From the NCBI GenBank assembly GCA_002707145.1, contig PAMD01000006.1, positions 1 to 64,000 on the forward strand: DNA of 64,000 nt. The letters run 5' to 3'. How positions within the stretch are numbered: position 1 is the stretch's first letter; each line of letters begins with the position of its first letter. Shown here piece after piece: positions 29,102 through 36,422 of the stretch. The DNA comes from Flavobacteriales bacterium (GTDB taxonomy: Bacteria > Bacteroidota > Bacteroidia > Flavobacteriales > UBA7430). The translations under genes and the position numbers were made by a program. A model generated the notes under the pieces. The model had not been told where the DNA came from, made no database searches, and saw nothing but the letters and a program-made list of their open reading frames with translations.

Positions 29102-30271
29102 ATGCAAAAACTAATCATATTTATTATTGCCCCATTGTATATTGCACAAGCCCAATGCGATGGGAGATATATAGAGGAAATATTTACTGAATTTAACGTT
29201 TCTACTGAAACATATTCAGACATACACAATCTCCAAGTCGACATTTATCAGCCTGAAGGAGATTTAGTAGACAACAGACCTTTACTTATTTTGGCTCATG
29301 GTGGCTCTTTTATCGCAGGAGTTAGAACAAATCCAAGTATGGTTTCTCTGGCAGAAAAATTTTCAAAAAAAGGCTTTGTAGTTGCCTCTATTTCCTATAG
29401 ACTAATGTCATTTATGGAATTGGTTACTGCGAGCGGAGCATTAAATGGAGTAGCAAGAGCATTAAGTGACGGTAGGGCAGCAGTTCGTTATTTCAGAAAA
29501 ACCATTTCAGAGGGAAATCCATATAAGATTGATACTAACCAAATATATTTCGGTGGAAATTCGGCTGGTGCAGTGATTGCTATCCATATAGCTTTTATGG
29601 ATCTAGAAGACATTTCAGACCCTGACTTATTAAACGCAATCAATAGTAATGGAGGTATTATTGGAGATAGCGGAAATGAGGAGTATTCTAGTGAAATTAG
29701 AGGAGCTATTAGTCTAGCTGGAGGGATAGCCAATTTAGATTTCATTGAAGCCAGTGATTTTGATAAGCTTCTTATTTCTTGCCATGGAGACCAAGACCTC
29801 ACAGTTCCGTATAATTGTGGACAACCACTAGGAATATCCGTTCTACCACAACTATGTGGGGGTGGATCTATATTAGAACATTCCAATGAGATGAATTTTG
29901 AAAACTTTCATCATTTACTCTTTGAAGGCGCAGGTCATGTTCCATGGGAATATGGTGGGCTATCCGAAGAACTTATGGTTGACTTTGTGACTGAAAAACT
30001 TTATGAAAATTTAGACTGTTTCGAGGTAGGTCTATCAAATATTAATTATACTTTACCCACTTTATATCCTAATCCCACAAGAGATATAGTAGAAATTTCT
30101 CATTCCAAAAAAATTATTAGCATAAAGATTCGAAATATTAAAGGGCAAATCATTATGATTGAAACAAATTTAACAAGCCTATCTTTATCAGAGATTCCTG
30201 AGGGATTCTATTGCGTGGATATTTTAGACGAAAACAATAATATTGCCCATTTAAAAATACTTAAGCAATAA
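29102..30271 (+). CDS. Secreted alpha/beta-hydrolase (esterase-like) with T9SS sorting domain
   Basis: 389 aa. Signal peptide about 1-18 (ends IAQAQ). The hydrolase domain (about 40-300) has the oxyanion motif HGGSF at 66-70, nucleophile elbow GGNSAGA with Ser154, a candidate acid in DQDLTVPYNCG and the catalytic His in GAGHVPWEYGG. This is the carboxylesterase/BD-FAE-like arrangement acting on ester bonds of lipids, acetylated sugars or feruloyl groups; the substrate is not readable. The C-terminal 80 residues (LYPNPTRDIVEI...GFYCVDIL...LKILKQ) are a T9SS sorting domain, so the enzyme is exported to the surface or medium. No other cargo gene is adjacent. Confidence 0.88.
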   Translation: MQKLIIFIIAPLYIAQAQCDGRYIEEIFTEFNVSTETYSDIHNLQVDIYQPEGDLVDNRPLLILAHGGSFIAGVRTNPSMVSLAEKFSKKGFVVASISYRLMSFMELVTASGALNGVARALSDGRAAVRYFRKTISEGNPYKIDTNQIYFGGNSAGAVIAIHIAFMDLEDISDPDLLNAINSNGGIIGDSGNEEYSSEIRGAISLAGGIANLDFIEASDFDKLLISCHGDQDLTVPYNCGQPLGISVLPQLCGGGSILEHSNEMNFENFHHLLFEGAGHVPWEYGGLSEELMVDFVTEKLYENLDCFEVGLSNINYTLPTLYPNPTRDIVEISHSKKIISIKIRNIKGQIIMIETNLTSLSLSEIPEGFYCVDILDENNNIAHLKILKQ

Positions 30272-30483
30272 TTAACTTTCACAAAAAAAATGTAGGATTA
30301 ATCTCAAATGTTAATTTCCTCTGTAACATCTATTAAATATTCGAATCCCATTAAATTTTAAATCTAGAAGAAATAGGTTTAGTTCCTGAACAAAACTTCA
30401 TTGACAAAAATATTTTTCAAAACTAAGGTAACTCGATAACCCTTGAATGAATAAAAAGCTATATGTATAGAATTTCGTAAAAT

Positions 30484-30519
30484 AAAATAAAAAGGTATGC
30501 GCGCATACATTTTTATTTT
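30484..30519. promoter_or_regulatory. 36-bp palindrome, candidate operator of the marR-fad operon
   Basis: The core GTATGCGCGCATAC (30495-30508) is a perfect 14-bp palindrome. The outer arms AAAATAAAAA (30484-30493) and TTTTTATTTT (30510-30519) are perfectly complementary, with one mismatched pair (30494/30509). It ends 25 bases before the MarR gene and overlaps a near -7 box (TATTTTG, 30514-30520). Position and symmetry suit binding of a dimeric repressor such as the MarR protein encoded immediately downstream. Confidence 0.65.
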
Positions 30520-30544
30520 GTAAATTCAACCTCCAATAAAAATT

Positions 30545-30982
30545 ATGAGTCAAAAAAAACACATCATAGACTTTCGAATTCGATCTTCTTGGCATGGCAT
30601 TTCTAGACTATATAACAGAAGCGCTAATGCTCATGACTCGACAAGTTCCATGGGATTTGCCCTTCTAAATATAGAAAAATTAGGTACTCCATCGACACAG
30701 TTAGGTCCCAAAATGGGTATGGAATCTAGAAGTCTATCACGGATTCTTAAAAGCATGCTGGACTCAGGATTCATTTTTAAAAAAGGTGATAAATCGGACA
30801 AAAGAAAAACACATCTCTTTCTGAGCGAAAAGGGATTAACGCTAAGAAAAATTGCAGCACATCAAGTAAAATCATTTAATGAGTGTGTATTTAAAAAAGT
30901 CAGTAGAAAAGAATTAGAGGCATTTTATAAAGTAATGGATGCCGTTGATGAATCCATTGAAGAATTACAAAATGAAAGATAA
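30545..30982 (+). CDS. MarR-family transcriptional regulator of the fad operon
   Basis: 145 aa, typical MarR size. The winged helix-turn-helix is visible: STQLGPKMGMESRSLSRILKSMLDSGFI is the HTH and recognition helix (quoted in part: MGMESRSLSRILKSM), and KKGDKSDKRKTHLFLSEKGL is the wing. N- and C-terminal helices would form the dimer interface. It is the first gene of an operon; its last 11 bases overlap the start of the bifunctional beta-oxidation gene. By context it probably represses the operon until an acyl-CoA or fatty acid releases it, acting at the palindrome just upstream; the ligand is inference. Confidence 0.9.
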   Translation: MSQKKHIIDFRIRSSWHGISRLYNRSANAHDSTSSMGFALLNIEKLGTPSTQLGPKMGMESRSLSRILKSMLDSGFIFKKGDKSDKRKTHLFLSEKGLTLRKIAAHQVKSFNECVFKKVSRKELEAFYKVMDAVDESIEELQNER

Positions 30983-33383
30983 TAGACAAATACAACAAGC
31001 AGCCGTTATTGGATCGGGCATAATGGGATCTCGAATCGCATGTCACTTGGCCAATGTGGGAATTCAAGTTCTCTTGTTAGACATTACACCTCTTAAACTA
31101 AATGAATCAGAAGAAAAACAAGGCTTTGATTTAGATCAAGATATCGTAAAAAATAGGATTGTAAAGGATGCCTTAAAAAGCACTTTAAAATCTAGACCAT
31201 CTTCGCTCTACCAAAAAGAGTTTGCTCACCGAATCAGCACGGGTAATCTGTCTGATGATTTTAATGAAATTGTTCGTGCCGACTGGATTATAGAGGTAGT
31301 AGTAGAAAGACTAGACATCAAAAAAAAGGTCTTTGAAAAAGTGGAAGAATATAGAAAACCAGGCAGTATCATTTCCAGTAACACATCTGGAATCCCTATC
31401 AATATGATGCTAGAAGGTCGATCTGACGATTTTAAAAAACACTTCTTGGGCACGCATTTCTTTAATCCACCGAGATATCTGGATCTTTTGGAAATTATCC
31501 CAGGACCAAGTACCAAACCAGACATTATTTATTTTCTGATGCAATTTGGAGATCGATATCTAGGAAAAACTACAGTCTTATGTAAAGATACACCTGCATT
31601 TATTGCGAATCGTATTGGAGTGGCAGGAATTTTATCCCTTTTTCACCTAGTTGAAAAGAAAAGCTTTTCAGTAGAGGCCATAGACAAATTAACTGGGCCA
31701 CTAATAGGAAGACCTAAATCAGCTACTTTCCGAACTTGCGATGTAGTAGGATTAGATACTCTGATTCATGTAGCGGATGGACTTTATCAAAACTGCAAGG
31801 AAGACGAAATTAGATCGTCCTTTCTATTGCCAGAATATGTAAAGTCTTTGTTTAAAAACAAGTGGTTTGGGGACAAAACAAAACAAGGTTTTTACAAAAA
31901 AACAAAAGATGCAGAGGGCAAAAAAACCATACTTTCTTTGGACCTAAAAACCTTAGAATATAAGATACAAGAACGAGTAAAATTCCCAGAACTTGCTCAA
32001 GCCAAAGAGATGGATGATCTGCGAAGCAGAATAAAATTATTGTACCAAGCAAAAGGAGAAATAGGAAAATTTTACCGAGAAATGTTCAGTGATATTTTTA
32101 GCTATGTATCCCACAGAATTCCTGAAATATCAAACGATATCTACCGCATTGATCAAGCCATGAAAGCAGGTTTTGGTTGGGAATTGGGTCCTTTTGAAAT
32201 TTGGGATGCAATTGGTGTAGAAGAGGCTTGCAGCCAAGCAAAAAAATTAGACCGGCCAATTGCCGCCTGGGTAATCAAAATGCTAGCACAAGGAAACAAG
32301 GCCTTTTATAAAAATGATATAGGTGCCCTCGATTATTTTGATCCTGATACGCAAAAATACAAACTTCTTCCAGACCAAAAAGGACTCATTAACCTCTACG
32401 TACTTAAAAAATCCAATACGGTTTGGAAAAATAATGTAGCCACCCTCATTGATTTGGGTGAGGATGTTCTTAATTTAGAATTCCATTCAAAAATGAATTC
32501 CGTTGGAGGAGACACTCTTCAAGCTATTCATCATGCTATTAAACAAACTGAAAAAGAACACCGAGGTCTTGTAATCGCCAACCAAGCACAAAACTTTTCT
32601 GTAGGAGCTAACCTAGCTATGATCTTCATGATGGCCGTAGAACAAGAATACGAAGAGATAGACTTCGCTGTTCGGGCCTTTCAACAGACCACTCAAATGA
32701 TTCGTTATTCAAACATTCCAGTAGTTGTCGCTACTCAAGGAATGACTTTAGGAGGAGGCTGTGAAATTGCCATGCATGCGGACCAAACTCAAGCCGCAGC
32801 AGAAACCTATATGGGATTAGTTGAAATGGGAGTAGGACTCATTCCAGGTGGGGGTGGATCAAAAGAAATGGCCCTACGAGCCTCTGAAAGATTTAACCAA
32901 GGAGATATACAAAATCCACTCATCAGAGAGATGTATCTCAATATTGGAATGGCCAAGGTATCCTCCTCTGCGCATGAAGCGATAAGCCTAGGTTTATTAA
33001 GAAAAGGACTTGATCGAATTTCCATCAATAAAAGACGACTAATTTATGATGCAAAAGCCGCAGTCATTTCTATGTCCGAACAAGGGTATAATGCTCCTTC
33101 AAAAGAGAAAAAAATAAAGGTACTAGGCAAGCAAATTCTCGGATCTTTTCTGGTGGGGGCAGATTCTATGTTTCATGCTGGTTTTATCACACAACATGAA
33201 AAATTGATGTCAGAAAAACTCGCTAATGTTATTTCGGGAGGCGACTTATCCTCACCTACTTTGGTTAGTGAACAGTATCTTCTAGATCTAGAAAGAGAAG
33301 CCTTTTTGTCTCTCACTGGAGAAAGAAAAACATTAGAACGCATTGAGCACATGCTAAAAAAAGGAAAACCATTACGAAACTAA
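30972..33383 (+). CDS. fadN: Bifunctional 3-hydroxyacyl-CoA dehydrogenase / enoyl-CoA hydratase (FadN type)
   Basis: 803 aa from the ATG at 30972 (MKDNRQIQQAAVIGSG); the frame opens at 30939, but this start puts the NAD-binding loop close to the N-terminus. Order is dehydrogenase first: Rossmann GSGIMGSRIACHLAN, then HFFNPPRYLDLLEIIPG with the catalytic His region, then the C-terminal dehydrogenase domains. The enoyl-CoA hydratase/crotonase domain is at the end, with oxyanion segments NFSVGANLAMIF and GMTLGGGCEIAMHAD. This order is that of Bacillus FadN, the reverse of E. coli FadB. It hydrates trans-2-enoyl-CoA and oxidises the 3-hydroxy product in fatty acid degradation. Confidence 0.93.
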   Translation: MKDNRQIQQAAVIGSGIMGSRIACHLANVGIQVLLLDITPLKLNESEEKQGFDLDQDIVKNRIVKDALKSTLKSRPSSLYQKEFAHRISTGNLSDDFNEIVRADWIIEVVVERLDIKKKVFEKVEEYRKPGSIISSNTSGIPINMMLEGRSDDFKKHFLGTHFFNPPRYLDLLEIIPGPSTKPDIIYFLMQFGDRYLGKTTVLCKDTPAFIANRIGVAGILSLFHLVEKKSFSVEAIDKLTGPLIGRPKSATFRTCDVVGLDTLIHVADGLYQNCKEDEIRSSFLLPEYVKSLFKNKWFGDKTKQGFYKKTKDAEGKKTILSLDLKTLEYKIQERVKFPELAQAKEMDDLRSRIKLLYQAKGEIGKFYREMFSDIFSYVSHRIPEISNDIYRIDQAMKAGFGWELGPFEIWDAIGVEEACSQAKKLDRPIAAWVIKMLAQGNKAFYKNDIGALDYFDPDTQKYKLLPDQKGLINLYVLKKSNTVWKNNVATLIDLGEDVLNLEFHSKMNSVGGDTLQAIHHAIKQTEKEHRGLVIANQAQNFSVGANLAMIFMMAVEQEYEEIDFAVRAFQQTTQMIRYSNIPVVVATQGMTLGGGCEIAMHADQTQAAAETYMGLVEMGVGLIPGGGGSKEMALRASERFNQGDIQNPLIREMYLNIGMAKVSSSAHEAISLGLLRKGLDRISINKRRLIYDAKAAVISMSEQGYNAPSKEKKIKVLGKQILGSFLVGADSMFHAGFITQHEKLMSEKLANVISGGDLSSPTLVSEQYLLDLEREAFLSLTGERKTLERIEHMLKKGKPLRN

Positions 33384-33393
33384 AACACTAATA

Positions 33394-34572
33394 ATGAAAG
33401 CATATATCGTAAAAGGGTATCGAACTGCAGTAGGAAAAGCTCCAAAAGGTGTTTTCCGATTTACTCGTCCTGATGATTTGGCTGCCGCCACAATAAAACA
33501 CATGGTAGATGCCTTACCTGAATTAGATGTAAATAGAATTGATGATGTAATTGTTGGAAATGCTACACCCGAAGCAGAACAAGGACTCAATATTGGAAGA
33601 ATGGTATCCTTAATGGGCTTAAACACAAACCAAGTTCCGGGACTAACCGTAAACCGATATTGTTCCTCAGGAATCGAAACCATTGCCCTAGCCACAGCAA
33701 AAATAAATACGGGAATGGCTGACTGTATTATAGCTGGAGGAGTAGAAACTATGTCTCCCATACCCTTTGGGGGCTGGAGAGTGGTGCCCAACACAGAGGT
33801 TTCTGCGAAAAATCCAAGTTGGTATTGGGGAATGGGCAATACCGCTGAAGAAGTAGCGCGTAGATATAAGATTTCGAGAGAAGACCAAGATATGTTCGCC
33901 TTTCACTCGCATGAAAAAGCGCTAAATGCTATTGATCTTGGATTATTTAAAGAAGATATTGCACCTATCGAAGTTGAAGAAATATTTTTAGACGAAAAAG
34001 AGAAAAGACAGAGCCGAAAATTTATTGTCGATACCGATGAAGGTCCACGAAGAGGAACTAATTTAAAGGCCTTATCTAAATTGCGACCCGTATTTGCTGC
34101 AAATGGTAGCGTAACGGCCGGAAACTCTTCTCAAACATCAGATGGAGCGGCTTTTGTTATGGTCATGTCTGAAAAAATGGTCAAAGAACTGAATATAGAA
34201 CCTGTAGCTCAACTGCTCAGCTATCAAGTTGCAGGACTAGAACCTAGCGTAATGGGAATGGGACCTGTTTATGCAGTGCCGAAGGCATTAAAAAAAGCGG
34301 GACTGAAAATGAAAAATATTGAACTATTTGAGCTCAACGAAGCCTTTGCCTCTCAATCTTTAGCCGTATTGAAAGAGTTGAATTTGAATCCCGACATAGT
34401 GAACGTTAATGGAGGAGCCATTGCACTTGGTCACCCACTAGGCTGCACGGGAGCAAAACTTTCCGTACAATTATTTAATGAAATGAGAAGAAGAAACCAA
34501 AAAATTGGCATGGTGACTATGTGTGTAGGAACGGGTCAAGGAGCTGCAGGGATATACGAACTATTAAAATAA
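33394..34572 (+). CDS. fadA: Acetyl-CoA acyltransferase (3-ketoacyl-CoA thiolase)
   Basis: 392 aa, standard thiolase length. The nucleophilic cysteine is Cys90 in NRYCSSGIETIALA; the second motif NGGAIALGHPLGCTGAK carries the catalytic histidine; the acid/base cysteine is Cys377 in CVGTGQGAAGIYE. It cleaves 3-ketoacyl-CoA to acetyl-CoA and a shortened acyl-CoA. It follows the bifunctional enzyme by 10 bases and precedes the acyl-CoA dehydrogenase by 4, so beta-oxidation enzymes are made from one message. A biosynthetic acetoacetyl-CoA thiolase role is less likely in this context. Confidence 0.94.
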   Translation: MKAYIVKGYRTAVGKAPKGVFRFTRPDDLAAATIKHMVDALPELDVNRIDDVIVGNATPEAEQGLNIGRMVSLMGLNTNQVPGLTVNRYCSSGIETIALATAKINTGMADCIIAGGVETMSPIPFGGWRVVPNTEVSAKNPSWYWGMGNTAEEVARRYKISREDQDMFAFHSHEKALNAIDLGLFKEDIAPIEVEEIFLDEKEKRQSRKFIVDTDEGPRRGTNLKALSKLRPVFAANGSVTAGNSSQTSDGAAFVMVMSEKMVKELNIEPVAQLLSYQVAGLEPSVMGMGPVYAVPKALKKAGLKMKNIELFELNEAFASQSLAVLKELNLNPDIVNVNGGAIALGHPLGCTGAKLSVQLFNEMRRRNQKIGMVTMCVGTGQGAAGIYELLK

Positions 34573-34576
34573 AATT

Positions 34577-36364
34577 ATGACCTACCTAAAAGGAGGAGAA
34601 TTCCTCGTAAAAGATATCGAAGCAAATAAAATCTTCCTAAGAGAAGAGTTTAATGAAGAACAGATGATGATGCTTCAGGCAACTCAGGAGTTTAATGAAA
34701 GGGAAGTTCGTCCGAACCTAATGCGATTTGAAAATAAAGATTACGCCTTGATAGAACAATTGATGCGTCAGTCTGGAGAATTAGGTCTTTTAGGCATCAC
34801 GGTTCCTGAAACCTACGAAGGCTTGGGTATGGGCTTTAATACTGGAATGTTAATTTGTGAGGAAATATCAAGTCTAACCGGCTCTTTAGCCACTGCGTTT
34901 GGTGCGCATACAGGAATTGGAACGTTGCCCATTTTACTTTACGGAAACGAGGGTCAAAAAAAATATTACCTCCCCAAAATCGCCTCTGGTGAATGGATGT
35001 CTTGCTACAACCTAACGGAACCAGATGCGGGCTCAGACGCAAATTCTGGAAAGACAAAGGCAGTACTCACTGAAGATGGACTGCACTATAAAATTACTGG
35101 ACAAAAGATATGGATTTCGAATGCTGGTTTTGCACATGTCTTTATTGTTTTTGCTCGAATAGAAAACGACAAAAAAATCACGGCATTTATCTTTGAAAAA
35201 GACAAAGTGGAGGGATTAACCCTTAATCCAGAAGAATCAAAATTAGGAATACGCTCCTCTTCTACGCGACAAGTCTTTTTTAATAACGTAAAAGTACCTT
35301 TGAGCGCCATGTTGGGAAAACGAGGAGACGGATTTAAAATCGCTATGAATTCCTTAAATGTTGGACGTATTAAATTGAGCGTAGCGGTCACAGGAGCATC
35401 GAAAAAAGTACTTAATTATGCGATAAATTATGCCAATGAGCGAAAACAATTTAAAATGCCCATCGCATCGTTTGGTGCTATCCAATATAAACTAGCTGAA
35501 ATGGCTACAAAAACCTATGTGGCCGATGCAGGAAATTACAGAAGCGGACAAGATATAGAAGATCATATTGCTCGATTAGAAGCTACCGGAATGAATCCTC
35601 AAGAAGCTAAATTAAAGGGGGTAGAAGAATATGCTATCGAATGTGCCATCTTAAAAGTATTTGGATCTGAGGTGGTTAAATACACCTGTGATGAGGCTAT
35701 TCAAGTATATGGAGGGATGGGCTTCTCGGCAGAATCAGAGGTCGAAGCTTGTTATCGAGATGCTAGAATTTCTAGAATTTATGAGGGAACCAATGAAATC
35801 AATCGTCTTCTCGTTGTCAAAATGATACTCAAAAAAGCCATGACAGGGGAAATCAATATACTGGGTACTGCTAAAGAAGTAGCCAAAGAACTATTGAGCA
35901 TTCCGTCATTTGAGGTCTCCACCTCGCTAGATATCTTGGGTGAAGAGAAGAAGTCACTTAAAAAACTCAAAAAAGCTATTCTAATGGTCTCAGGAACAGC
36001 GGCTCAAAAACTAGGAGAAAAATTGGCTACGGAGCAAGAAATCATGATGAATATTGCCGACATGATAATTGAAGTATTTATGCTGGAATCTGCCATCCTT
36101 AAGACAGAAAAATTGATTACCAAACACGGAGAAAAAAATAATCAAGAAAAGATCTCTATATGTATCAATTACCTCTATCATACCGCAGAAGAAGTTTCCA
36201 AAAACGGGAAAGAAGCACTCTATGCTCTTGCAGAAGGTGACGAACAGAAAATGCTATTAATGGGACTAAAACGTTTCACTAAATTAAGCCCTACAAACCT
36301 GAAGGAGCACAGAAGATCAATAGCCAAGAGACTGATTGAAGCCAACGAATATTGTTTTGACTAA
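34577..36364 (+). CDS. fadE: Acyl-CoA dehydrogenase with C-terminal extension
   Basis: 595 aa. It introduces the trans-2 double bond into acyl-CoA, passing electrons through FAD to electron-transfer flavoprotein. Residues about 25-420 are the classical fold: YNLTEPDAGSDANSG, ITGQKIWISNAGFA, YANERKQFK and IQVYGGMGFSAE. The catalytic glutamate is in RIYEGTNEINR, as in medium-chain enzymes. The last 170 residues, rich in helix, form an extension like that of the Bacillus FadE/VLCAD-type enzymes. Last gene of the marR-fadN-fadA-fadE operon, which has the same enzyme order as Bacillus fadNAE. Confidence 0.93.
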   Translation: MTYLKGGEFLVKDIEANKIFLREEFNEEQMMMLQATQEFNEREVRPNLMRFENKDYALIEQLMRQSGELGLLGITVPETYEGLGMGFNTGMLICEEISSLTGSLATAFGAHTGIGTLPILLYGNEGQKKYYLPKIASGEWMSCYNLTEPDAGSDANSGKTKAVLTEDGLHYKITGQKIWISNAGFAHVFIVFARIENDKKITAFIFEKDKVEGLTLNPEESKLGIRSSSTRQVFFNNVKVPLSAMLGKRGDGFKIAMNSLNVGRIKLSVAVTGASKKVLNYAINYANERKQFKMPIASFGAIQYKLAEMATKTYVADAGNYRSGQDIEDHIARLEATGMNPQEAKLKGVEEYAIECAILKVFGSEVVKYTCDEAIQVYGGMGFSAESEVEACYRDARISRIYEGTNEINRLLVVKMILKKAMTGEINILGTAKEVAKELLSIPSFEVSTSLDILGEEKKSLKKLKKAILMVSGTAAQKLGEKLATEQEIMMNIADMIIEVFMLESAILKTEKLITKHGEKNNQEKISICINYLYHTAEEVSKNGKEALYALAEGDEQKMLLMGLKRFTKLSPTNLKEHRRSIAKRLIEANEYCFD

Positions 36365-36374
36365 AACATAAATC

Positions 36375-36403
36375 AATAAAGTCCCTCAATGAGGGGCTTT
36401 ATT
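36375..36403. terminator. Bidirectional terminator between the fad operon and the metalloprotease gene
   Basis: A 13-bp stem AATAAAGTCCCTC (36375-36387) with GAGGGGCTTTATT (36391-36403), one G-T wobble and a three-base loop, flanked by A/T runs on both sides. It lies between convergent genes ending at 36364 and 36423. Confidence 0.85.
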
Positions 36404-36422
36404 TTATACCAATATTTTAAAT

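Noticed and set aside
30406..30417. AAAAATATTTTT, a 12-base palindrome in the gap before marR
   Set aside because: Pure A/T palindromes are expected by chance in such AT-rich intergenic DNA; unlike the GCGCGC-centred one it has no distinguishing core.
30939..30971. Upstream start of the bifunctional beta-oxidation gene inside marR
   Set aside because: The 11 extra residues come from the marR coding sequence; ATG 30972 puts the Rossmann loop at the expected distance.
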